Part shown: one piece after another, positions 1-11,300 of the stretch
Position numbering within the stretch: the first letter of the stretch is position 1
How the letters are laid out: the number at the start of each line of letters is the position of its first letter
From: Pseudoips prasinana
Lineage: Eukaryota > Arthropoda > Insecta > Lepidoptera > Nolidae
Direction of reading: 5' to 3'
Length of the DNA stretch: 64,000 nucleotides
NCBI GenBank assembly: GCA_951640165.1
Contig: OX621258.1
Location: 4,177,501 to 4,241,500, forward strand
Notes under the pieces: generated by a model
The model's input: the letters and a program-made list of their open reading frames with translations, nothing else
The model's database searches: none
What the model was told of the DNA's origin: nothing
Position numbers and translations under genes: made by a program

Positions 1-255
1 TAATATATATATAAGGATATAAGGATATAAGTCGTGGATTCGATCCCCACCCAGGACAAATATTTGTGTGATGAGTACGATTATTTGTTACACGTTAATA
101 TATCTTGTATAGGTGTAATTTATCTATAATATGTATGTATATACAAATATATAAATATGTTTATCAGTTGTCTGGTTGCCATAGTACAGGCTCTGCCTAG
201 TTTGGGGTCAATTGGCTGCGTATTAGTTGTCCCAAAATATAATAATAATAATAAT
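1..255 (+). repeat. tRNA-derived SINE (family A) copy
   Basis: A box-B-like sequence, GTGGATTCGATCCCCAC, near position 33, then CCCAGGACAAATATTTGTG, then a 3' part with CCATAGTACAGGCTCTGC and a (TAA)n tail. The same body recurs, in either orientation, near 42740, 45720, 46830, 47270, 51583, 52550 and 53065. The complete layout (Pol III-like head, body, TAA tail) is best seen at 45720-45975. Confidence 0.6.
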
Positions 256-640
256 GTCCACCTAGCCGAATTTCGGCCACGGCGGCCAGTCTCAACAGAG
301 ATTAGTCATCTGCGCGGGACATACATAGTACTCAAGTGTGTGCGTAAACACAGGAGCACTTTCTATTCCATCACTCTTATAATCCGATGGGACTTCTAGC
401 GACACGACCGGAAAGAGGTCAGGCACAGGCGCTCTTACGCCTCTTTACGTGCTCTTCAAGGCACAGGGGTATAATACCGCCAACTCCCAGACTTCGGTCT
501 GATGTTGAGAAATTTTTCTTTTTACAGAAAAGTCCCAAAATCACTTTTGGGCCGACCCAGGATTTGAACCCAGGACCTCGTTTATTTGCGGGTGAACGCG
601 CTACCGCTAGATCAACGAGGCAGTCCCAAAATATACTGTA
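256..640 (-). repeat. tRNA-derived SINE (family B) copy with tRNA-like head at 549-624
   Basis: Read on the minus strand, 624-549 has A-box-like GATCTAGCGGTAGCG and B-box-like GGGTTCAAATCCTGGG, spaced as in a tRNA. It is followed by a body with CCGAAGTCTGGGAGTTGG and a TTATTATTATT tail. Related copies lie at 22250-22345, 41280-41520, 44590-44876, 49310-49460 and 49600-49870. Not a functional tRNA gene as far as I can tell. Confidence 0.65.
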
Positions 641-1190
641 TTATTAGCCATTTTCAAGATAGTTGGGGTGTCACTTAACTTAAGTTGAGTATGTCGTCGT
701 TATAGGTTGTCACAATCATCATCATAATATTTATTAATTTCAGGTTTACCCACAGCTTGTGCATACAATATATATCTTATGATTTTTTTTTAACAAATTA
801 GACTTACACCTAACCAATTACGGGTTAACCAACATTCTCCAAATTTAGACAATAATCTCAAGTACCGATTGGTACTTGAGATTATTTAGGCTATAGAAGA
901 ATGAAATACATATGACGAGTTAACAGTAGTTTATAGTGACTTCAAGATTTTGGACTTGAACCAATTTAAGGAATCATGGTGTATGTCGGCACCCGGTGCA
1001 GATTTCATGAAAGAGTTCTCTCTACAAACCCTATTGAGCGGTGAGTTTATCCCAATGTTGGTTTTAGAAGGTTGAATGTGAAACATGTTCGTTATAGGAT
1101 ATCTGGGTATTTTAAATAGTACATTCAGAGCTACACGCGTAATCAGTTCAGAGCAAACTAATTTATATATATAATAAATTAAATTAATTA
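641..1190. other. AT-rich stretch with one perfect hairpin
   Basis: No gene seen. It holds a perfect 16-bp inverted repeat at 851-866/871-886 (AATAATCTCAAGTACC and its complement) with a 4-nt loop. Confidence 0.6.
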
Positions 1191-2135
1191 TATATTACTA
1201 CAAAAATGTTCTGACTATTTACAAGAGCTTTTTTAAAGTCTACGTGAATAAAAACCTTTTTTATTTTATTGTTCGTTAGTTTGAAGAGGAACATTAGATC
1301 TTGTAGCTTTCGTCGTTCACGTAAAGAGTTTATATTAAAGATTTGAAGGCGTTCATATGGAGATCTCGGTGATACTTTATTCGTAGTGTATGCAAGATGC
1401 TTGGTAAAGGCTCTCTGTATGAGTTTGCGAGTGCACTGCGTATTGTGGGTTCCAATCCACGTTGGCAAACTCCAGGTGACTACGAACTAGGGCATTTTAG
1501 AGTAGGGTTTTAGAATGAGCTGCTTTAAAACCTTTGGTACTTCTTTTAATGAAACCAAGCATCTGTGCTGATTTGACAATGTATCTATATGCTTGATAAA
1601 GTTAACCTTACTATCCAAAATTACACCAAGATCCCTCACCTCTTTAACAGAATTTAATGGTTCTCCCTTTATGTTGTACGAAATATCATGAGTTTGTTTT
1701 TTCCTAGAATACCGGATATGACAGCACTTTTGTATATTGAGCTTCATATGGTTTAATAATGAGCACCAATGTTCTATCCTATCGATATCTTGTTGATTAT
1801 GAATGGGATTAGTGTTATATATTTTAAGATCGTCCGCAAATATTAACTATTTACAGTGATGGATTTGGTCGGTTATCTCGTTTATGAAAAGGGAGAAGAG
1901 AACAGGTGCAAGGTGAGAGCCTTGAGGAACTCCCTACGCGGCATAGTACGGATAGGATTCGTAGCCATTGAAAACAAGAACTTGACATCTGCGAGATATG
2001 TAGGACGAAATCCAGTTTAACAATGAACCATGTATACCATTGTATTCAAGCTTCGAAATCAGCATAAGATGATCCACTTTGTCAAAAGCGCTGCTAAAAT
2101 CTGTATAGACCTATCATAAGAAATTTGTTGTCGAT
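1191..2135 (-). pseudogene. LINE fragment (reverse transcriptase 3' half, Jockey/CR1-type)
   Basis: Minus-strand translation gives broken RT: SSAFDKVDHLMLISKL, GVPQGSHLAPVLFSLFINE, a FADDLKIY active-site block, then VKEVRDLGVILDSKV and a C-terminal tail with KKVFIHVDFKKALVNSQN. Stops and frame changes (about 1480-1490, 1850, 1935) show that it is dead. The 3' end matches short dispersed copies near 31195-31735, 33060-33326, 39930-40165, 44060-44430, 52220-52420 and 56758-56960, so this is the best local representative of that family. Confidence 0.75.
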
Positions 2136-2187
2136 TTCTAAATTACTTATTCTGAAGTGTTAATAAAACTTAAATATGAAGTCGTAC

Positions 2188-2326
2188 CGTCGGCGCTTGA
2201 ACTTCTTGGGGCACTGCATGCAGTGGTAGCGCTTGTCGTCCATGTGCGTGGCGCGGCGGTGCGAGTGCAGGTTGGAGCGCTGCGTGAAGCGCGCGCCGCA
2301 GATGTCGCACGAGAACGGCCGCTCGC
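2188..2326 (-). CDS. ZAD-C2H2 gene, coding exon 14 (finger 8 and start of finger 9)
   Basis: Acceptor GCGTGCAG, donor GACG|GTACGA. It encodes ERPFS, finger 8 (CDICGARFTQRSNLHSHRRATH, H-X4-H), MDDKRYH and CMQCPKKFKRR, the first half of finger 9. It ends two bases into a codon. No matching exon with the closing His pair was found between 1 and 2187, so the gene continues out of the window. Confidence 0.87.
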
Positions 2327-5300
2327 CTGCACGCGTTGGAATATGCATTATATTATATATTATCAACATCATCATATCAGCCGAAAGACTGATATGATGA
2401 TGTTGAAAACCCGGATGACTGTTCGTGCCACCCGAAGCTTACTGCCTGGGGTGGCACGGACCGTCAACGCATTTCTTCTCATGCGACCGGGCGGGATGGC
2501 AGGTTGCGGATAGCCTAGCCCTGACCGCGGGACCGACCTGAAGTCGGTCCTGTATCCAGGGTGCCCAAATTTCCAAAGGGTCCCGGACAGGAGAAGTTCC
2601 TGCAAGTCAAATCCCAGGCCTAGGGAAACCCAAACCCGACTTCCCATGCTCCCAAACTTTTCCAAACTCCCTCCCTCCTTATCCCTTTTCCACGTCGGTC
2701 CAGAGGAGGGGTAACCTTGTTTCCAAAAAAGCCCACCACCGTCGGAAAAAAATGAAGCAGGTAGGAAAAACAATTCCCCAGGTGGGTCCCGGCCGAGCCG
2801 GGGAGTCCCACACCGAGTCATCGGTCAGCTCCCATCGTATCCTGGGGGGGAGCACCCAACTGCCAAATTTTAATGCCGCGCCTTCAGCGCGGTCGGCTGC
2901 TTTAGCGCCCCTGACACTGGCTGCGACTCACGCGCCACACGACACGATCTCGGCAGCGACACACGCGCCACTTGACACCCGAACGGCTGCGACTCACGCG
3001 CCAAAAATACAGACACAGAACGAGTCGTCCACGAGTGCCTGGCAACAGAGCCTCGTCAGGAACAGCGTCACGAATAACCCGGACAACGACAAAGACGACG
3101 CCCGACTCTCAAGTCTCGGTGGCGAACTCCGTGCGCTGGCACTCCAGCGCGAGAAGATCGACACCAGACTGACAGAACTGATTGAGAAAGAGACGGGATC
3201 TGATGCGGGACCGAGTGGCTCCTCCTCTGCCGATGAAGTACGCCTGCTGACACACAAGCGCGGAAAAATCATGGCCAGGGAGGGGAAACTCAACAGCCGT
3301 ATGCGCGCAATACGCGAAGGCGACAGCCAGCGCGACGCGCAAGCGGCAGTTGAGAGAGCAGTACGCGACCAGTCGCTAGTACGCGAAGGGAACACCCAGC
3401 GCGAAAAGCAACCGGACGCGGAAACGCGCGGACAGGCACTTCTACGCGAAGGGGAAACCCAGCGCGAGATCTCCCTGCCCGTGACTAAACCCAGCGGACC
3501 CGCTGATCAGACCCGAGACGACACGACAAGACCAAAAGACAGGCCCCGGAACAGGAAGAGAGGGAAGCGGGCTGGAGTCTCACGCAATGCGGCCTTGACA
3601 GAAATTCTGTCAAGCACCTCTGACCCGCAACCAAGCACGAGTGGCATGGGTGCGGCAAAGAGAGTGCGCCCGGACGACTCGGCTTCACCGAGTGGTCTAC
3701 AGGGAGGCCCCAAACGCGTGAGGATCCAATCCGCTCAAGGGGAGCGGAGAACCTACGCGCTGGCTACAAAGGACATACCGGCGGAGCTGGCCGTAGCTAT
3801 CTGCTTCTCTCCTCCTTCCAGAGACATGACCACCGAAGAAGCGACTCACGTACAGAAGACCTTGGAAAACCTCGTCATGGACACTGACCCCACTAGCCCA
3901 CTCCCGGCCTTCCGCGGATATCCTCGGATAGCGGATGGCACCGTGCAGATGTGGTGCGAGGACAGACATGCCTTGACCTGGTTGACTCTGAATATTCCCA
4001 AGATTACGATGCCGCACACTGATCTGACACTGACCGTGATGAAACAGGCCGACATACCTACCCGTGTCCGAGCCGCGCTCTTCGTACCCAGGTACAATGG
4101 AGATAAAGCGTGGCTACAGAGCGTTCTGAAACGTCAGAACACCTGGTACGACATAGGTAGGTGGACCTTGTACAGGGCGACAGCAGTCGGTGGCGATAAC
4201 TACGGGACTTATTTGACCCTGGGTATCCCACCGGATGAGGCCGAAAAAGTCTTGGCGCGGGAGCGACGAGTAGCGTACCTTTTAGGTTCGATATACGTCC
4301 GCTTCTACGCCAAGACCCAACCCTCAGACACCCGAACTGACACCACTAACCCGACAGACCAAACACCGACACCGACACAGACAGACCTACCCACGACTGA
4401 CGACATGACACAACTAGAGGAGGAGATGGCGAGGGCCGCGATGGCTGACAGTGTACCACCCGAGTCACCTGGGTGGACCGAGCAACTGCTCGCATCTTCA
4501 CCGGATGTAGGCGATCACAGGATGGGGGAGGGAGACAGGATACCCGATGGATCCGTCTCGCCCTAACTCCACCCGGCCGCCGCCACCCTCGCCCCCTCCC
4601 CTAGAAATAATACAAACAAATCTCCAGCATAGCCAGACTGCCACGGCTAGCCTGCGCAGGGCGCTGGAGACAAAACCAAATACGGTCGCACTGATCCAGG
4701 AGCCGTGGGTCAGAAACAACAGAATATGCGGCCTCAGTAACATCGGAGGTAAGCTGATCCTAGACACACATGGCACTGGAACACCAAGAACCTGTGTCTA
4801 CATACCTAAAGATATACCCACAACAACACTCACCCAATTCTGTTCCAGAGATTTAACAGCTATCAGGCTCCAGACACAAGGCGAGGCCCCGGACATCGTA
4901 CTGGCCTCAATATACATGCCAGGCGACGACGAGGTTTGTCCACCAAGAGAGATGGCTGACCTGGTAAACCACTGTGAGGGCACAAATCTGGACCTAATCA
5001 TCTGCACAGACTCAAATGCTCACCACCCACTTTGGGGCTGCGACAAGCCAAACCCTAGAGGAGAGGTACTATGCACATACTTATTCTCTACTAATCTTAA
5101 CATTATAAATCGCGGCTCAGAACCCACATGGGTCACAGTCCGTGGACAAAGCATCATAGACCTAACGCTGGCCACATTAGGCGCGACGAACCTCATATCT
5201 AACTGGCACGTATCAGATGAACCTTCTTGCTCCGACCATAGAAGGATTCGTTTTATACTCTTAACCACTCCAAAAAAACCCGAACCAAAGCGAAATCCGC

Positions 5301-8300
5301 GACGAACAAACGTCCCCAGATACAAAAAACTTCTAGCTACACTATTAGCTAAGCATAAAACACCCACAAACATAACAAATCCCACACATCTTGAAAACAC
5401 TGTAACAAAACTATCAAATTACATAATTGAAGCATACCACGCTTGCTGCAAACTAAGGGTTCCATCCAACAGGAGCAAGGGAAGCTCCTGGTGGAATGCC
5501 GAACTTAGCGAACTTAGGAAAACACTGCGCAAACAATTTAATAGAGCCAAAAACTCAAGATTCCCAGAAGACTGGGAGACATACAAAACAACACCACACC
5601 TTCAAAAAGGAAATCAGAAGAGCCAGAAGAACAGCCTGGCGCCAATTCTGTGACAACATAGAATCAAATGATGAGGCAGCACGTGTAAGGAAGATCCTAT
5701 CAACTGATAAAGATCGTAACCTTAGCACGTTAAAAAAGCCAGACCACACATACACATCAACAGACTACGAAACCAGCAAGGTACTTTTAGAAACACACTT
5801 TCCAGACTGCAAAATCTCAGAGAACAGATCATGGATGGATGAATCAATATGGACACCAACCGACCAAGACTGGTCCAACTCCCGGAGCATAGTAACAGAG
5901 GAAAGGATAAGATGGGCAATTAGAACCTTCCAACCATATAAGTCAGCAGGCCTGGATGGCATATTCCCGGCCCTGCTGCAATGGGGGATGGACCACCTTC
6001 TACCATGGTTAGTAGAGATCTACCGAACCTGCATAGCGCACAGATATGTGCCGCTGGCATGGCGCGAGGTAAAAGTTATCTTTATACCAAAACCCGGAAA
6101 AACTGACTACACAGAACCGAGAGCATACAGACCCATAAGTCTGACATCTTTCCTACTGAAAACCCTTGAGAGGCTCTGTGACAGATACATTCGGGACGGA
6201 GCTCTCCGAGTAAAACCACTCCACAAACAACAGCATGCTTACTCTACAGGCAAATCCACAGAGTCTGCACTGCACAGCGTAGTCGCTAAGATCGAATGCG
6301 CAGTGGACCACAAAGGTTCCTCTCTAGCTGCCTTCCTGGACATTGAAGGCGCTTTTGACAAAACCATCTTCCACAGCATCAGCATGGCCCTAGAGAAACA
6401 CGGCGTCAACTCAACCCTAACTGGCTGGATAAATAACATGCTCAGTTTGAGGGCTGTACAAGTTACAGTGAACGACACCACAAGGGCCATTGTGGCAAAG
6501 GGATGTCCACAAGGTGGTGTTCTATCGCCACTTCTGTGGAACCTTGTTGCAAATGAACTGATCGAACGACTAAACAATAAAGACTACTTTACCGTTGGCT
6601 ATGCTGACGATATCACCATAATTATAAACGGAAAACATGAAAACACCTTATGCAATCTCATGCGCCAAGCCCTAAAAATAGTAGAGCAATGGTGCACGGA
6701 ATACCAACTATCGGTAAACCCCACAAAAACACAATTAATACTCTTCACAAAAAAAAGGAAGCTGGCAACACTTCAGTTACCAAAATTTTTCGGCACAACC
6801 CTGACCCTTTCAACTGAAACCAAATATCTGGGCATATATTTGGACAAACAACTGAATTGGGCAAAACACACTGAATACTTGACCACCAAAGCCAGCATAT
6901 CAATGTGGCAGTGTAAGTAACTGCTGGGAAAAAACTGGGGCATTAGCCCTAGGGTCACCTACTGGCTATACACCTCTGTTATCAGACCACTCGTCACATA
7001 CGGCTCGCTGGTCTGGTGGCCCAGGACCAACTTGAGCTCAAATCAAAAAGAACTAGAAAAGCTGCAGCGACTGGCATGTGTAGCAATCACTGGCAGCATG
7101 AGAACAACACCCACCGCCGCCCTACAAGCAATGCTGGGACTGCCACCCCTACATGTTACTGTGCAGGAGGATGCAACCATAGCAATCTTTAGACTCAGCA
7201 TGAACGACACCATAAACAATGACCCTAGAATAAAGCATACTCGTATTCACGAAGACGCGATCAAACGGCAACCCATGATGGCATCACCTAGTGATAAAAT
7301 CTTAAAAACACACCATTTCCAGAAGCACTACAATATACAACTCACTGAAGAAGAATGTGACCATCCGAACCCAACGGAGATAAGAATCTACACTGATGTG
7401 TCAAAAACCGACTCCGGAACAGGAGTGGGAGTTTTCTCAAATGACCTGAACATCAAAATATCAAGGCCCCTAAGTACGTTCAACACTGTATACCAGGCTG
7501 AGTGTGTTGGCATCATCCTTGCAGCACATGCAATTAAGGCTAGAAAAATCACAAACACCTGCATACGCATACTATCTGATAGCGCATCAGTACTCCAATC
7601 CTTGGAAAGATACCACTTTGCCTCGGGATTAATACTGGAATGCCATAACGCACTGGAACATGTTGCGGGACACTACAACAACACAGTAACTCTACAATGG
7701 ATCAAAGGACACAGCGGGTCACTGGGCAATGATGCAGCTGACGAGCTAGCCAGGAGAGGCTCAAACACAGCGGCCATTGGACCGGAACCAACTGTGCCCA
7801 TACCCTTCACTCAAATACGTAGATGGCTACAAAAACACACACACACACACACAGTCCGAGATCTGGTGGTCCTCAGCATCGGGCTGTAGACAATCCAAAG
7901 AAGCAATGCCATGCCTGGATGGTAAGCTGAAGCGGCGTCTACTACGGCTCAACAGGAAAAACCTACGAGTTGTGGTGGGGACCATCACCGGACACTGCTC
8001 ACTCAACAAACATTTTCACACTATTGGCATAACCGACAGCCCTCTGTGTAGAGCGTGCATGGACGCTGACGAAACGGTCGCGCATGTGCTCCTCGAGTGC
8101 ACAGGCATCGTGAAAATCCGGAGAGAAACCTTGGGCTCACCAAGAACTCTTCCGGAGGCCATGAGAAGTTTGGGAGATCTAATATGCTTCTGGAAGGAGG
8201 TGGGCTGGATGGAGTAAAGGCCACCTGTGGCTTACGTACAATGGTCCACATCGGGACTAAGTGCGGAAACCAGACCCACTGGCATATTGGTGGGTCAAGA

Positions 8301-11300
8301 TGATGATGATGATGATGATGATCAGCCGAAAGACGTCCACTGCTGGACAAAGCCCTCCCCCCAAGCATTTCCACAATAGTCGGTCCTGCGCTACCCGCAT
8401 CCAGCGACTTCCCTTGACCCTTGCAAGATCGTCAGTCCACCTCGTGTGGGGCATGCCCACGCTGCGTCTTCCGGTTCGTGGTCGCCACCCGAGAACCTTT
8501 CTGCCCCAACGGCCGTCGGTTTTACGATTTATGTGTCGCCCACTGCCACTTCAGTTTGGCAAACAAAAGCAACGGAAAATAATAAAAGAGTATTTTATGG
8601 TAAAAAAAGGGTGTGGTGCTTTTTAAGATACCTATTGTTATAATGATAATTCTTCTACTTATATCTGTAAAATTATTTTTACTTATTTAGACCACGAAAA
8701 TAAGGTTTTTTTTTATTTTTCAACTGTTTTATGTCAGATTTCTAAAGTGCATTTTCTAGTATTTTTTAAACTTAATAATTTTTTATTTGTTTTGTATTAA
8801 TCTAAATATATCCGTTGCTGGACAAAAGCCTCCCCCGCGGATGTCCATAATGGCTGGTCTTGCACTGCTAGCGGCTTCCCCCGACCCTTGTAAGACTGCC
8901 GCTCCCCCTAGCTGGGCGCCTGCCTACGCCCGCGCCCGTCGTGTCGAGCGCACACTTTTGGATACTTATTTTGGTTCGTCTGCGAATTTTGACATTTATG
9001 ATTCAATCTTGTAGGTATAATGCGAGCTTATGCTGTGCGGTGAAAGTGGTGACTATCGCAATTTCATTACCCCATCTCATTTTATGGGGGGCGTAGAAGT
9101 AGACCTAAAGTAATATCTACTAGGCAACAACTTTTCTCCGAGTACTATGATCATCTTACTGCCATCGTTAACCCATCTGCCAAACGTGATGATTATGGCA
9201 TATCCCTCAAGGTGATTGTTTTGGGAGGCTTGTCCAGCAGTGGACTTTTTTCAGCTGTAACGATGACTGTTCGCATAGGCCTGTCCATAGCCGCGTACCC
9301 GTGTGGATGCGGGCGTGGTCCCGCAGCTCGGCGCGTCGGGCGAAGGCCTTGTGGCACACGGAGCACACGAAGGACTTGTAGCCCGAGTGCACCACGCCGT
9401 GGAACTCCAGGTTGTGCTGCGTGCTGAACGCCTTGTCTGCAAGTCCAACATGAGCATATCAGCAAAACCCCATCTATATGGGTGATTTATGTGCCATCGT
9501 CCGATACAAAGTGGCGTTGAACATCACTCTGCGGTGACGCGCCAGACGGCTACGTGAATTCGACACAGTACAGAAACGGTCTTCGACAGTGGTCATTCGA
9601 ACGGAAGAGAGAATCGTTATTCATGTAAAGTAAGGAGGGGTTTTCTGAGCGTCATGAGTCTTACCTGTCAAGTAACGCCGGAATATAAATACCAAGGACG
9701 TGCTGGTATACTTTTTCCCTTTTTACCTAGTGTACTACTGCATCGCCACCCTAATTTCAACAAGCAAATCACAGCCAAATATTTATTCGTCTCTTTATGA
9801 TGTTAAGATCGTATCTTATGTCATCTACCCTTTCCACTATTCTTTTCTTTTCATTAATCAATTTAGTAAATAAAATTGCGTAAATATAGTCCATTTATCC
9901 ATACGTATGGACAGTGGTAGAATAGTAGATAGTGTCAGAATTATTCAACTAGCCCAGTAGACCTGAGTTGACTTATCGACTGTTAACTACAGCCGCTAGC
10001 CGGAACTTTAAGTTAAACGTGTCCATCTAAGCAAAAGAAAAACGCGGCAATTTAACATCTTTTGCTCTTGCCTACTTATAACAAGCCCGGACTTATTTTT
10101 CTGGCATTCATTTCCTTGTCGTCCAGTTATCACACTTACTTTGTAGAATTCTGTCGTTTTGCTTCAGTGACCGCTAGCTCTCACCAGTTCGTTAGTTAAG
10201 CAACTAGGCTCGCGGTCGGTCCATAAATGGGTGACCACCAAGTGGTTTAATTTCTTAGCGTCTCCGTGCTCCGGAGGGCACGTTGAACTGTCGATCCCAG
10301 TTGTAGCCATTAGGCAACAGTCGTTAAACCATGTCGAAAGTCTACCGGCTTGAACAACTCTGACACTAGGGTAACCACTGCCCATACAATAAGTAAGCGG
10401 CGCTATGAGCTGTGACCTGAATCACATAAGGATGCCATCAGGTATTTGTCGCTTAAATTAAACTACTCGCTGAGAGCCACCTGCATTCGGCAACTTTTTA
10501 TCGATTTAAAGATACTAACATTTTATTGTGATAGCACAGACAAGTAAGCTAAGAGCGTATTGTATATATACGATTAATAATATATATTTATTCCAGGCTA
10601 TATATGAAAATATGCACTCACCACAGACTTTACAAACGAAGTCTTTAACTCCAGAATGTGTTTTTTCATGCTGGTTGAGATTCTGTTGCGTTAAGAACGA
10701 TTTGCCGCACTGACCACACTTGAATGGACGCGGCCGAATCTGTAAACAGGAAAATTATAAGGGTGAATTTCCCGTGACCAATAATTGGCATCGGTGAAAT
10801 CGGTACTAAAAATCATAGTTATAATGCTCTAACATTTTTTTCTGGTTAGGGGATATAGTAATCTACATGTACTACACTACATATTTTATTAAATAGGATT
10901 ATAGGTAGTCCAAAAAAATTAACTAAACCTCGAATCTTTCATTATCGTGTTTGTCCACAAGTCGTGATACCTCATTTATAAAATCTATTGGTTATTTATA
11001 TAAAAACCTAGTTTTATTTGATACATTAAACCACTTGACCGTTATTAGAAGCTTATTATATTGAGATAGGCGTATCCGTTTTCCGTTGTATTTTACCTCT
11101 CTTTCTACCTAATTCATCCATCTCTTTCGCACATCCCCTCCTTTCACCAGGTAGGGGGCCCTGTTGAGCTCGCTCAACGCGCCTTGGTTCAACATTGGCT
11201 TGAAATTTTCCGTTGTGACAACACGTGCTCCTAAGTGCATAGTGACAGTGTACAGTGCCATTATAAATTAAGTGTATATTCACATGTAAGTTGCACAAAT

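Larger units (their letters stand above)
2390..8320 (+). mobile_element. near full-length RNase H-bearing non-LTR retrotransposon (I/LOA-like)
   Basis: Two overlapping ORFs, then a 3' untranslated tail ending in (GAT)n at about 8299-8320. It is flanked by a 14-bp target duplication, ATCAGCCGAAAGAC, at 2376-2389 and 8321-8334. The target is the 3' tail of an RTE-type LINE (minus strand), which resumes at 8321. ORF1 is intact; ORF2 has three lesions. An RNase H domain after the RT points to the I-superfamily side of the LINEs rather than Jockey or RTE; the clade is inferred. Confidence 0.85.

Noticed and set aside
549..624. Functional tRNA gene on the minus strand
   Set aside because: The A and B boxes are present but the sequence continues into a repeated SINE body and similar heads recur across the window; treated as SINE heads.
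2972..4097. Several minus-strand frames opposite LINE ORF1
   Set aside because: Antisense shadows of the GC-rich ORF1.
8257..8626. Plus and minus frames of 65-121 codons near the LINE tail
   Set aside because: They span the (GAT)n tail and the RTE fragment; shadows, not genes.
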